Origin: Massiliimalia timonensis
GTDB taxonomy: Bacteria; Bacillota; Clostridia; Oscillospirales; Ruminococcaceae
Reading direction: 5' to 3'
Assembly (NCBI RefSeq): GCF_900186585.1
Contig: NZ_FYDD01000003.1
Location: 434,001 to 498,000, forward strand
DNA length: 64,000 nucleotides
Shown: positions 1 through 9,550 of the stretch, in pieces
Layout: each line of letters opens with the position of its first letter
How positions within the stretch are numbered: the stretch's first letter is position 1
Notes under the pieces: generated by a model
Told to the model about the DNA's origin: nothing
What the model saw: only the letters and a program-made list of their open reading frames with translations
Databases searched by the model: none
Program-made: the position numbers and the translations under genes

Positions 1-120
1 CTGGAAAGTGCGATTGAAATGACCGGGAATATTTTAATGTGGATCACCGCAGTGGTGACAGTAATTTCTGGGATTGATTATCTGGTGAAGAACCGCAGCT
101 GCATCAATACCACAAAATAA
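1..120 (+). CDS. pgsA: CDP-diacylglycerol--glycerol-3-phosphate 3-phosphatidyltransferase, C-terminal end
   Basis: The window opens inside this gene. The last 39 codons are open in frame 1 and end with TAA at 118-120. The peptide is a hydrophobic helix followed by SGIDYLVKNR, which matches the last transmembrane helix and cytoplasmic tail of PgsA, the membrane enzyme that makes phosphatidylglycerol phosphate. Only the tail is visible, so the catalytic CDP-alcohol motif cannot be checked and another CDP-alcohol phosphatidyltransferase is possible. Confidence 0.6.
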   Translation: MESAIEMTGNILMWITAVVTVISGIDYLVKNRSCINTTK

Positions 121-171
121 ACTTGAAAAATCTGGCACATTGTGTTAGAGTATATACATATCATATAGAAA

Positions 172-420
172 TGCGAAGAAAAGAAAGAGTAGCCTCTTTT
201 CCCCCTACAGAGAGCGGACCTCACCGGCTGAAAGGGCCTGCGGGATCGGGTGGAGTGCGAAGTGCGTCTTGGAGCAGGCAGGGGAACAGAAAATTTTTCT
301 TACTACTACTGCACGTTTCGTCCGCGTTATCGGACGGTTTGATAAGTGATAAATTGAAGTGGAACCGCGGAACATGCCGCCTTCAAAGGGAGCTGAATGG
401 CTCTTTTTGAAGGCTTTTTC
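172..420 (+). promoter_or_regulatory. T-box leader, cysteine-specific, ahead of cysE-cysS
   Basis: The region has the parts of a tRNA-sensing T-box in order. An AGTA loop-E element lies near 190 and the AGAGAGCGGAC stem I segment near 210. A GAAG-TGC stretch follows, with candidate specifier TGC (Cys) at 263-265. The T-box GTGGAACCGCGG lies at 359-370. A terminator hairpin (379-413, arms GCCTTCAAA and TTTTGAAGGC) ends in a T-rich run to 420. Uncharged tRNA-Cys should pair with the specifier and the T-box and prevent termination. The Cys specifier agrees with the downstream genes. The specifier position is inferred from spacing, not from a computed fold. Confidence 0.88.
379..420 (+). terminator. 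Terminator of the cysE T-box
   Basis: The stem pairs GCCTTCAAA with TTTTGAAGGC and has an inner GAGC/GCTC pair. It is followed by CTTTTTCTTTT. It is the alternative fold to the T-box antiterminator. Confidence 0.85.
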
Positions 421-444
421 TTTTATAGGGGGAATGTTACAACA

Positions 445-1095
445 ATGTTTCGAAATATACGGTACGATTTACAATCCATTAAACGCAGGGACCCGGCGGC
501 AAGAAACTGCTTGGAGATCTTCCTGCTTTATTCGGGATTCCATGCAGTGTTCTGGTACCGGCTGGCACATTGGTTTTATAAGCGCCATTTGTTTTTTCTG
601 GCAAGGCTGATTTCCCAGCTTACTCGTTTCTTTACCGGGATTGAAATTCATCCCGGCGCGCAGATTGGCCGGGGGCTGATGATCGACCACGGGAGCGGGG
701 TCGTCATTGGGGAAACTACCATTATAGGAGACGACTGCACCCTCTACCAAGGGGTGACTCTTGGCGGGACGGGAAAGGAATGCGGCAAGCGGCATCCTAC
801 ACTGGGCAACCATGTTATGGTGGGGAGCGGGGCAAAGGTACTGGGCCCCTTTAAGGTAGGGGATAACTCTAAAATCGCCTCCAATGCTGTTGTGTTGTCA
901 GAGATCCCGCCTAATTCTACCGCAGTAGGGGTACCTGCCAGAATCGTGCGCAGAAACGGCCAGAAAATTGGCGCGGAAATGGATCAGATCCATATTCCGG
1001 ATCCAGTTTCTCAGGAATTATGCAAGCTTTTGATGAAGATCGAACGTTTGGAAAAACGGGTGGCAGAATTGGAGCATCAGGAGCCGGGACAGTAA
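445..1095 (+). CDS. cysE: Serine O-acetyltransferase
   Basis: This 216-residue enzyme acetylates L-serine with acetyl-CoA, the first step of cysteine synthesis, in the cytoplasm. The C-terminal half is a left-handed beta-helix of hexapeptide repeats (about residues 68-175). It contains DHGSGVVIGE with the catalytic Asp-His pair near 81-82 and the CoA-site GVTLGGTGK. The N-terminal helical part is short, as in Firmicute CysE. The ATG at 397 lies within the terminator stem and has no ribosome site. The ATG at 445 has AGGGGG at 427-432, a slightly long spacing, and gives the normal family length, so it was chosen. The T-box upstream and cysS downstream place it under tRNA-Cys control. Confidence 0.92.
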   Translation: MFRNIRYDLQSIKRRDPAARNCLEIFLLYSGFHAVFWYRLAHWFYKRHLFFLARLISQLTRFFTGIEIHPGAQIGRGLMIDHGSGVVIGETTIIGDDCTLYQGVTLGGTGKECGKRHPTLGNHVMVGSGAKVLGPFKVGDNSKIASNAVVLSEIPPNSTAVGVPARIVRRNGQKIGAEMDQIHIPDPVSQELCKLLMKIERLEKRVAELEHQEPGQ

Positions 1096-1270
1096 AAAAT
1101 GAAGTTCCTTGGTTAAAGTCGGATTGTGTTCCCTATACTCTGATAGGGTGAAAAGCCGACAGGGCTCTAAAAACAGGGGACAGGATCATCAGCATAGAAA
1201 AGCTCTGCCATATCATAGATTTTATAGGTTATCCGAAATAGAAAAATGAACAGAAGAAAGGAATGTTGTT

Positions 1271-2671
1271 ATGAAAGTATACAATACGCTGACCAGACAA
1301 AAAGAGGAGTTCAAAACCATCACGCCGGGAAAGGTAAAAATGTATGCCTGTGGGCCGACGGTGTATAACTATATCCATATTGGGAACGCCCGACCAATGA
1401 TCGTATTTGATGTGCTGCGCAGCTATTTGGAATACCGTGGAAATGAAGTGACCTTTGTACAGAATTTTACCGATGTGGATGACAAGATCATCAACAAGGC
1501 CAAAGAAGAAGGGGTTTCCGCCCATGAGGTATCAGAGCGCTTTATTGCGGAGTACCAGAAGGATGCGAAAGGGCTGAACGTCCGGGAAGCTACGGTACAT
1601 CCTAAGGTAACGGAAAACATGGACAGCATTCTTGAGATCGTAAAAACTCTGGTTGACAAAGGATATGCCTATGAGGCAAATGGGGATGTGTATTTCCGTA
1701 CACATCAGTTCAAGGATTACGGCAAGCTGTCCCATATGCCGCTGGAGGATCTGGAATCCGGCGCGCGGATCGCGGTTGGGGAACAGAAAGAGGACCCTAT
1801 GGATTTTGCGCTATGGAAAGCTGCAAAGCCGGGCGAGCCAAGCTGGCCGTCTCCGTGGGGCGAAGGACGTCCGGGATGGCATATCGAATGCTCTGCGATG
1901 TCCAGAAGTATTTTAGGGGAAACCATTGACCTGCACTGCGGTGGGCAGGATTTGATCTTTCCGCATCATGAAAACGAGATCGCACAAAGTGAATGCGCTT
2001 CTGGAAAAATTTTTGCGAACTATTGGATGCATAACGGATATATTAACGTGGATAACCGGAAGATGTCAAAATCTTTGGGGAACTTTTTCACGGTCCGGGA
2101 AGTGGCTGAAAAATTTGGGTATGAACCGATCCGTTTTATGATGCTGCAGGCGCATTACCGCAGTCCGATCAACTATTCGCTGGAGATTATCGAACAGTGC
2201 AAATCGGCGTTGGAACGTCTGTATAACTGCAAGGAACTGCTTGCCCGTGCCAAGGGCGCGGCGGTAGATACCGCAATGGACGAGGCTCAAAAACAAGAAT
2301 TGCTGCAATATAAAGAAAAGTTTATTGCGGCTATGGATGATGATTTGAATACTGCCGACGCGATCGCTGCGGTGTTTGATCTGGTGCGTGAGATCAATTC
2401 AAACCTGTCGTCTGATACCCCTGCCGGGAAAGAATATGTGGAGTTCGCTGAAAAACTGTTTCTGGAATTAACGGGGGTCCTTGGCTTGCTGTATCAAGAA
2501 CAGAAAGAGGAAATCCCGCAGGAGGTAATGGAGCTTGTTTCCCAGCGTGCTCAGGCTAGAAAGGAAAAGGATTTCAAAACAGCGGATGCGCTGCGCGATC
2601 AAATTCTAGCGCTTGGTTATGAGGTAAAAGAAACACGTCAGGGTGTACAGGTCACAAAAACCAAGAATTAA
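1271..2671 (+). CDS. cysS: Cysteinyl-tRNA synthetase
   Basis: A 466-residue class I aminoacyl-tRNA synthetase that charges tRNA-Cys. It has the HIGH-type motif HIGN at about residues 36-39 and KMSKS near 265. The zinc ligands are Cys27 in YACGPTVYNYIHIGN, the Cys of WHIECSAM and the His pair of FPHHENE. Full length compared with the family. The start ATG follows AGAAAGGAA. A 175-bp gap with no recognisable signal separates it from cysE, and both are probably read from the T-box-controlled transcript. Confidence 0.97.
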   Translation: MKVYNTLTRQKEEFKTITPGKVKMYACGPTVYNYIHIGNARPMIVFDVLRSYLEYRGNEVTFVQNFTDVDDKIINKAKEEGVSAHEVSERFIAEYQKDAKGLNVREATVHPKVTENMDSILEIVKTLVDKGYAYEANGDVYFRTHQFKDYGKLSHMPLEDLESGARIAVGEQKEDPMDFALWKAAKPGEPSWPSPWGEGRPGWHIECSAMSRSILGETIDLHCGGQDLIFPHHENEIAQSECASGKIFANYWMHNGYINVDNRKMSKSLGNFFTVREVAEKFGYEPIRFMMLQAHYRSPINYSLEIIEQCKSALERLYNCKELLARAKGAAVDTAMDEAQKQELLQYKEKFIAAMDDDLNTADAIAAVFDLVREINSNLSSDTPAGKEYVEFAEKLFLELTGVLGLLYQEQKEEIPQEVMELVSQRAQARKEKDFKTADALRDQILALGYEVKETRQGVQVTKTKN

Positions 2672-2780
2672 GCTTCTTAAATACTAGTAAAATTTACAGA
2701 TTATTTATATTTTTTCCGAAGAACGGTTGCCTTTTTTCGTTATAATCTAAAATAAAGTTGATGGTAACGTGGAGGAAACT

Positions 2781-3548
2781 ATGGTTGCTTGGATAAAAGT
2801 AATAGCGGGTGTTTCGGTGAGTTTGTGCCTTTTGGCGGGCTGTGGGCCGGTTGGTACCATGGAACAGACAGATCAAACCTCTTCCCAAAAGGAATCACTG
2901 GAGTTAGTTCAGCTGCAAAAACCGACTGAAGGGCAGGATATGGCGGTGCTGCATACATCGCTGGGAAACATCAGCATCTTGCTTTATGGCCAGTATGCTC
3001 CCAATACGGTGAACCAGTTTAAAAAATTGGTACAGGACGGTTTTTATAATGGGAAAAATATTTTTCCGATCTCTGGAGATGAGCATACCTTTTTATCTGG
3101 GGCAGATGGACAGGATGGTTCAAGTGGGACAGTCGCAACCGAAAATGGGAAACCAGTAGAGCCGGAGGTGACCCCAAATGTGTGGCATTTTAGCGGCGCC
3201 GTATCCGCTTATGGGAAAGAGACTGGGATTTTTAACAAACGGTATGTATCAGACAGTCGTTTTTTCATTGTAGGCAATCAGTCTGCGCAGACAGAATTGA
3301 TTGAACAGATGGAAGAGGGCGGGTTCCCCCGCGAAGTGATCAGCGCCTATAAAAAGCTGGGCGGGAGGCCGCAGTATACCGGCTTTTATACGGTATTTGG
3401 GCAGGTGATCGACGGAATGGATGTTGTGGAGGAACTTATTACAAAGGTCCAGTCCGGTGCGGGAGAGGATTTGATGATCAATTCCGCAGAGCTGACGACC
3501 TATTCGGAAGAAATGTTTGCTTCTGTAGAACTGAAAGCCGCGTCTTAA
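2781..3548 (+). CDS. Cyclophilin-type peptidyl-prolyl isomerase lipoprotein
   Basis: A 255-residue exported lipoprotein. Residues 1-21 form a signal peptide ending in the lipobox LLAG-C, with Cys21 as the lipidated residue. After a Gln/Ser-rich linker, residues from about 55 resemble a cyclophilin fold: VLHTSLGNISILLYG, APNTVNQFKKLV, a degenerate SRFFIVGNQ where the family has F-hydrophobic-Q, and YTVFGQVIDGMDVVEEL. It would speed proline isomerisation in proteins outside the membrane. Several active-site residues of classical cyclophilins are altered, so activity is uncertain. The ATG at 2781 is preceded by GGAGG with 5-nt spacing. The in-frame GTG at 2769 overlaps that site and was rejected. 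Confidence 0.85.
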   Translation: MVAWIKVIAGVSVSLCLLAGCGPVGTMEQTDQTSSQKESLELVQLQKPTEGQDMAVLHTSLGNISILLYGQYAPNTVNQFKKLVQDGFYNGKNIFPISGDEHTFLSGADGQDGSSGTVATENGKPVEPEVTPNVWHFSGAVSAYGKETGIFNKRYVSDSRFFIVGNQSAQTELIEQMEEGGFPREVISAYKKLGGRPQYTGFYTVFGQVIDGMDVVEELITKVQSGAGEDLMINSAELTTYSEEMFASVELKAAS

Positions 3549-3600
3549 GCAGTGATTTGGAAAGACTGCTGAAGTATTAGCGCTTGCATATAATAAATAA

Positions 3601-3645
3601 AGAAAGCCGGCGAAAAAGGTTTCTTTTTCGCCGGCTTTCTTTTAT
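3601..3645 (+). terminator. Rho-independent terminator after the cyclophilin-like gene
   Basis: A long hairpin pairs AAAGCCGGCGAAAAAG with CTTTTTCGCCGGCTTT and is followed by CTTTTAT. Confidence 0.9.
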
Positions 3646-3790
3646 AATCAAGACAGATACAGCTAAGTTGGTTCCATTATGGTTAGAGGCATAGCGATTC
3701 AGAAAGTTTTCCTTTTCCGGTCTGGGTATGAAAGACACATCGGCTAGGGGGTATGTGGGTATCCGGTTAAAAGAACAGGAGCGTGTTTTT

Positions 3791-4630
3791 ATGGGTATCT
3801 AGAAAACGATTGCGAAAAGACTTGTTGTGGCTGCCGCTTTGGTAGCTTTTTTATGGATGATCTGCTCTATTTGCTTTTCTGTGAAAAATTGGTTTTCGCA
3901 GGAACGGCCGGGCAACGCGTCCTATGAACTGACAGCGCAACTCCTTTGTCCTGAGGTGGCTTCCGGATATTTTTGGGTCCCCGGGTGGGATACGATACGA
4001 AGCGCAAGTGTAGACCGGTTTGCCGTTGGGGAGAAGTGGCAGGTAAAACGCCTGTCTTATTTTTCCGACCAGCTGCGTTCCCAGGGATATTACGCGGAAA
4101 GTCCGACGATTTCCAGCATACAGATGACGGAGGATCTGGGAGATAAAAAGCTTTATACCATTTCCTTTTCTTGTCCGGTCCCGGTACAGGAACTGTTTGT
4201 ACAACTGGAACCATTAATAGAGGAACCGGGACTTTTAGACCATGATTCCGGGGTGCTGTGGATCCCCATAAAAAGTTCTTCCGATATGGAGGAACTTGCC
4301 ATCGGGATGAGAGGAAATCTGCGGTATGGACATACGATCCCTTTGGCAGCAGCAAGAGATGGGCTGAAAAACTACTGTGAACGGAAATTTGCCGCCGAAG
4401 AACAATATTTTAAGGATTCCCTTCGTTACTTACAGGAACATCCGGGTGATTTTTATCATGTGCTGGACAGCGTTTTCCAACTGTCACCGGAAGAACTTGA
4501 TCTTCAAAAACGGTATGACTATCTTCAGCAGAACATGCTGGAGGCCGTAGGGGTCATGCTGGTATCTGTCCCTCCCGGCTTCCGATGCTTTGATTGAACA
4601 GTTGTTTACGGGATATGAAAGGCAAAAATA
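3791..4630 (+). pseudogene. Broken gene for a single-pass membrane-anchored protein
   Basis: A good start (AGGAG at 3776-3780, ATG at 3791) is followed after three codons by an in-frame TAG at 3800-3802. The same frame then stays open to 4597 and encodes a hydrophobic N-terminal segment (VAAALVAFLWMICSI) and about 235 soluble residues. Near the 3' end the +1 frame reads ASDALIEQLFTGYERQK to a stop at 4630, just before a terminator. This suggests a late frameshift as well. The simplest reading is a decayed or mutated gene. Alternatively translation starts at GTG 3827 and gives a 256-residue protein. The anchor-plus-extracytoplasmic layout is like anti-sigma factor C-terminal regions, but I do not recognise the family. 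Confidence 0.55.
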
Positions 4631-4668
4631 GCCATAGGTTTATACTTAACCTATGGCTATTTTTTTAA
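4628..4668. terminator. Bidirectional terminator between convergent genes
   Basis: AGCCATAGGTTTA pairs with TAACCTATGGCT around a short loop. T runs follow on the plus strand (TATTTTTTT) and an A-rich flank lies on the other side. It serves the broken gene and the convergent SDR gene. Confidence 0.85.
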
Positions 4669-5393
4669 ATGCAGGTGAACCCGCCGTCCACCAAAACGGT
4701 GCTTCCCGCCATAAAGCTGGCTTCTTCGCTTGCCAGAAAAACGATGGTGCGGGCGATCTCATCAGGCTGTGCCAAACGGCCGATCGGGAATAATTTTGCA
4801 AAATCGTCCAGATCGTTCGCGCCGATCCCCTCCATCAACGGGGTCATCGTACCGCCTGGGCAAAGGCAGTTGACAAGGATCCCCTCTTTGGCGTATTCTG
4901 CGGCCATGCTTTTGGAAAGCTGAATCACCGCACCTTTGGTTGCAGAATAAGCGTGAAGCCCCCAGGCGCCAACTGTCCCAGCAGTAGAGCCGATATTGAT
5001 GATCCGGCCGTATCCGTTTTTGCGCATTGCCGGTACAATGTATTTGCTCATTAGATAGATACTGGTCACGTTGACTGCGAAAATGCGGTTCCATTCTTCC
5101 AGCGTCAGGCTTTCCACCGTTCCGTCTAAGGACATTCCCGCGTTGTTTACTAAAATATCAATGGTGGGATGTGCTTCTAAAATTTTGCTGCAAACTGATT
5201 CGATCGAGGCTGGGTCAGCAACGTCACAGGAATAAAATTTGCAGTTTCCTAAGGCTTCCAGTTGCTTTCCTTTTTCTGCATTCCGTCCTAAAACCAGAAC
5301 AGTCGCGCCTTTTTCCAACAGCTGGCGGACAGTGCTTTCTCCGATCCCAGAGGTGCCCCCAGTTACGATTGCGGTTCTGTTTTGAAAATTCAT
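4665..5393 (-). CDS. Short-chain dehydrogenase/reductase (FabG-like)
   Basis: A 242-residue classical SDR, probably NAD(P)H-dependent. It has the Rossmann nucleotide motif TGGTSGIG at residues 11-18, NNAG near 85, and the catalytic Ser (GSTAG) with YSATK near 150. The C-terminal MAGSTVLVDGGFTC is typical of 3-oxoacyl reductase-like SDRs. The start follows AAAGGAGC on the minus strand. It lies alone between a convergent broken gene and the divergent PfkB kinase. SDR sequence alone does not give the substrate. A sugar or polyol role is possible from the kinase nearby, but that is inference. Confidence 0.88.
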   Translation of the reverse strand: MNFQNRTAIVTGGTSGIGESTVRQLLEKGATVLVLGRNAEKGKQLEALGNCKFYSCDVADPASIESVCSKILEAHPTIDILVNNAGMSLDGTVESLTLEEWNRIFAVNVTSIYLMSKYIVPAMRKNGYGRIINIGSTAGTVGAWGLHAYSATKGAVIQLSKSMAAEYAKEGILVNCLCPGGTMTPLMEGIGANDLDDFAKLFPIGRLAQPDEIARTIVFLASEEASFMAGSTVLVDGGFTCI

Positions 5394-5623
5394 CTTAAAA
5401 ATGCTCCTTTTTAAAAAGTTGATAGTATGTAATATAGTTTTATTTTACCATATACCAGCCGTGGAAACAATCCTTTCGGATTGCCGTCTTTGGGATTTTT
5501 GTGATATAATAAAAAATAATGAAGGAGCGGAATCTGTTGCCGGCACGGTAAAGCATAAAAAGGCCTGTTGGGGCATCTGCCGGGATCAGCTAAGGAAGAT
5601 CAGACCGACAAGGAGGAACTGTC

Positions 5624-6577
5624 ATGCCGGATATTGTTACCATTGGGGAAATTTTAGTTGAGATCATGGCACAGGAAAAAGGGCAGACCTTTTTAAAGCC
5701 CGGGATGTTCTGCGGGCCTTATCCAAGCGGGGCACCGGCTATTTTTGCAGATCAGGCCGCCCGTATGGGGGTCAGCTGCGGGATCATTTCAAGGGTGGGA
5801 AACGACCCGTTTGGAGCGTTGAATTTGAAACGCTTGGAAGCTGATGGAGTGGATATATCCCAGGTAATAACCGACCCGGACCGTTTGACCGGGATTGCGT
5901 TCGTGACTTATCATCATGATGGGGAGAGGGGGTTCATCTATCATTTTAAAGATTCTGCGATCGGAAACGTCCAGCCGGAGGAGATTGACAGGCAATACAT
6001 ATCTTCTGCGAAATACCTGCATATCATGGGCTGCTCTCTGCTTGCCGCGCCTCAGATCGCCCGTGCGATTGCAATAGGCGTTGAAGTAGCGGCCGAAAAT
6101 GGGGTGTCTGTCTCATTTGACCCTAATATTCGTCCGGAATTGATGAGAGATCAAGAAACAAAGGAGATCTTTATGCGGGTTTTATGCCAGGCGGACCTTG
6201 TTTTAACCGGCGCAGGGGAACTAAAGCAGATCACAGGCAGCCAAACTGTAGAAGAGGGGGCAAAAAAACTGCTTTGCGGGGCGCAGACAGTCGTGGTGAA
6301 GAATGGAAACAGGGACACAGCGGTGTATGGCCGTAAAAAGCAGTTTATTGTACCCCCATTTCCTGCATGCGAAACAGACCCGACCGGCGCGGGCGATTGC
6401 TTTGACGGCGCATTTCTTGCCGCCTTAGTTCAGGGATGCGGGTTGGAGGAAGCTGCTAAAATGGGCTGCGCCGCCGGGGCTTTGGCTGTGCAAAAGCGGG
6501 GGCCGATGGAGGGCGCCAGCTATCTTTCTGAGATTCAGGCGTTGATTGACCGAAATAATAAGGGCGGCCGCCTTTAA
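5624..6577 (+). CDS. PfkB-family sugar kinase
   Basis: A 317-residue ribokinase-superfamily kinase that transfers ATP phosphate to a sugar or sugar-acid hydroxyl. The N-terminal sugar-binding region has IGEILVEI and PSGAPAIFADQAARMG. The C-terminal PfkB signature DPTGAGDCFDGAF (about residues 251-263) holds the catalytic Asp and the anion hole. The Gly-Asp-Pro-type region near 60 (GNDPFGALNLKRLEADGVD) matches fructokinase and 2-keto-3-deoxygluconate kinase relatives. A strong AAGGAGGAAC site precedes the ATG. No adjacent transporter indicates the substrate. Confidence 0.9.
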   Translation: MPDIVTIGEILVEIMAQEKGQTFLKPGMFCGPYPSGAPAIFADQAARMGVSCGIISRVGNDPFGALNLKRLEADGVDISQVITDPDRLTGIAFVTYHHDGERGFIYHFKDSAIGNVQPEEIDRQYISSAKYLHIMGCSLLAAPQIARAIAIGVEVAAENGVSVSFDPNIRPELMRDQETKEIFMRVLCQADLVLTGAGELKQITGSQTVEEGAKKLLCGAQTVVVKNGNRDTAVYGRKKQFIVPPFPACETDPTGAGDCFDGAFLAALVQGCGLEEAAKMGCAAGALAVQKRGPMEGASYLSEIQALIDRNNKGGRL

Positions 6578-6654
6578 GACAACACAGTGATCTTAAAATA
6601 TAAAAGGACAGGAAACGAAATGCGGGAAACATGCTGTGAACTGTGACGATTCAG

Positions 6655-6705
6655 GAAAGGCGCAAAAGAGTGATGATTTTTGATCACCGCTCTTTTGCAT
6701 TTAAT
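6655..6705. terminator. Bidirectional terminator
   Basis: GCAAAAGAGTGATGA pairs with TCACCGCTCTTTTGC around a short loop, between the convergent kinase and cupin genes. Moderately T-rich flanks lie on both sides. Confidence 0.75.
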
Positions 6706-7045
6706 TTGATTCTGGAAACATCACAATGAGGAACATTTTAAACCGTTCTTCGGCAAAGACCGCATGGGGCTTTTGGGCAGGCATGATAATTGTCTCCCCG
6801 GCGTTGAGTAAATATTCGGTTGAATCAATGGTGATTTTTCCTGTTCCGTCTAAGGCAAGGATCATGGCGTCACCGCTTGATTCGTGGGTGCTGATCTCTT
6901 CCCCTTTGTCAAATGCAAACAGGGTCAGGCTGTGATGCCGGTTTTGCGACAAGGTTTTGCTTACGATTTGACCGGGCTGGTAGGAAACCTCTTCCGCAAG
7001 GGGAAGAATGGTTGCGTGCGCAATATTTTTAATGAGCTGTTCCAT
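6701..7045 (-). CDS. Small single-domain cupin protein
   Basis: A 114-residue one-domain cupin (cupin_2 type). The beta-barrel motifs are visible as GEEISTHESSGDAMILALDGTG and AGETIIMPAQKPHAVFAEERFKM. The histidines and Glu expected to bind a metal are present. Such proteins act as small-molecule binding or isomerising enzymes, or as sensors. The function cannot be set from sequence. The start at 7045 has AAAGG with nine-base spacing. The upstream ATG at 7054 overlaps that site. It faces a LysR regulator across about 165 bp, which suggests the regulator controls it. Confidence 0.85.
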   Translation of the reverse strand: MEQLIKNIAHATILPLAEEVSYQPGQIVSKTLSQNRHHSLTLFAFDKGEEISTHESSGDAMILALDGTGKITIDSTEYLLNAGETIIMPAQKPHAVFAEERFKMFLIVMFPESN

Positions 7046-7211
7046 AAATACCATCCTTTCTTTGATAGAATTAGTTTATCACAAAATAGGAGTATATTCA
7101 GTTGTTTTTACAACGAATAATTCATACGCTATATAACGTATTTCCCTTATTTCTTGCTTTTTGAGCATGGGTATGGTAGGATAAACTGACAGGAAAGGCA
7201 AGGTGAAAAAG

Positions 7212-8108
7212 ATGGAAATTCGAGTGCTCCACTATTTTTTAACAGTCGTCAGGGAAGAGAGCATCACCAAGGCGGCAGAAGTACTGCATATCACACAGCC
7301 TACTTTGAGCCGGCAGTTATCGCAGATGGAGCGGGAACTGGGGGTAACGCTGTTTCACCGCGGTGCAAGAAGGATCGCTTTGACAGACGAGGGGATGCTT
7401 TTGCGCAGAAGGGCGGAAGAGATCCTGCAATTGGTGGATAAAACAGAACAGGAGCTATTGGAACAGGAAGAACAGATCAAGGGAAAGATTACGATCGTCT
7501 GCGGGGAGATGGCTTCGGTACAGCTTTTGCCAGAATTGCTGAAATCCTTTAGCAGGCGTTATCCCCGGGTGACCTATGACATTTATACCGAAAATGCGGA
7601 CGCTGTGAAGGAGCAGATGGATAAAGGGCTGGTTGATATAGGACTGCTGCTGGAACCGATCGATATTGAGAAATACGGTTTTATCCGGATGGCGGTCAAA
7701 GAAAAATGGATCGTGCTGATGCGTCCCGACGACCCACTGGCAAAGCAAGAGTACGTGACTGCAAAGGATTTGAAAGAGGCGCCGCTGATTTTCCCGAGAA
7801 GGACAAGTGTGCAGAATGAACTGGCAAATTGGTTTGGAAGTGATTATTCGGATCTTCAGGTGCGTTTTACCAGTAATTTCAGCACAAACGGGGCAGTTAT
7901 GGTTTTTGGGGGATTGGGTTATTCTATTACTTTAGAAGGTGCGCTTCCGTTTTGGGACCGTACAAAGCTGGCATACCGTCCGTTGTTTCCAGAATTAACA
8001 GCCACCAGTGTGCTTGCATGGAAAAGAGGGCAGCCGTTTAGTTTGGCTGCAAACAGGTTTATCACCTTTGCAAAATGCTTTTTGAGCATGGATAAACATA
8101 AAATATAG
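7212..8108 (+). CDS. LysR-family transcriptional regulator
   Basis: 298 residues. The N-terminal winged HTH (residues 1-60) reads MEIRVLHYFLTVVREESITKAAEVLHITQPTLSRQL, which is diagnostic of LTTRs. The rest is a periplasmic-binding-like effector domain starting near residue 90. LysR proteins usually activate a divergent target when a ligand binds, and here the divergent gene is the small cupin. The ATG at 7212 has AAGGTG seven bases upstream. The GTG at 7203 is the alternative. Confidence 0.93.
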   Translation: MEIRVLHYFLTVVREESITKAAEVLHITQPTLSRQLSQMERELGVTLFHRGARRIALTDEGMLLRRRAEEILQLVDKTEQELLEQEEQIKGKITIVCGEMASVQLLPELLKSFSRRYPRVTYDIYTENADAVKEQMDKGLVDIGLLLEPIDIEKYGFIRMAVKEKWIVLMRPDDPLAKQEYVTAKDLKEAPLIFPRRTSVQNELANWFGSDYSDLQVRFTSNFSTNGAVMVFGGLGYSITLEGALPFWDRTKLAYRPLFPELTATSVLAWKRGQPFSLAANRFITFAKCFLSMDKHKI

Positions 8109-8137
8109 GTATTTGATTCTATTTGCTTCAGAACTTA

Positions 8138-8188
8138 TAATAAAAAGTGTGATAAGAAAAACTTCTTCTTATCACACTTTATTTTTTA
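8138..8188 (+). terminator. Terminator after the LysR gene
   Basis: AAAGTGTGATAAGAA pairs with TTCTTATCACACTTT and is followed by ATTTTTT. Confidence 0.9.
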
Positions 8189-8195
8189 CTGGCAG

Positions 8196-9522
<1,327 letters not shown>

Positions 9523-9550
9523 AGCTGTTTGTAAAAAAGGGGGAAAGCAT

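Noticed and set aside
397..444. An upstream ATG for cysE at 397
   Set aside because: It lies within the T-box terminator hairpin without a ribosome site and would add a hydrophobic extension absent from CysE.
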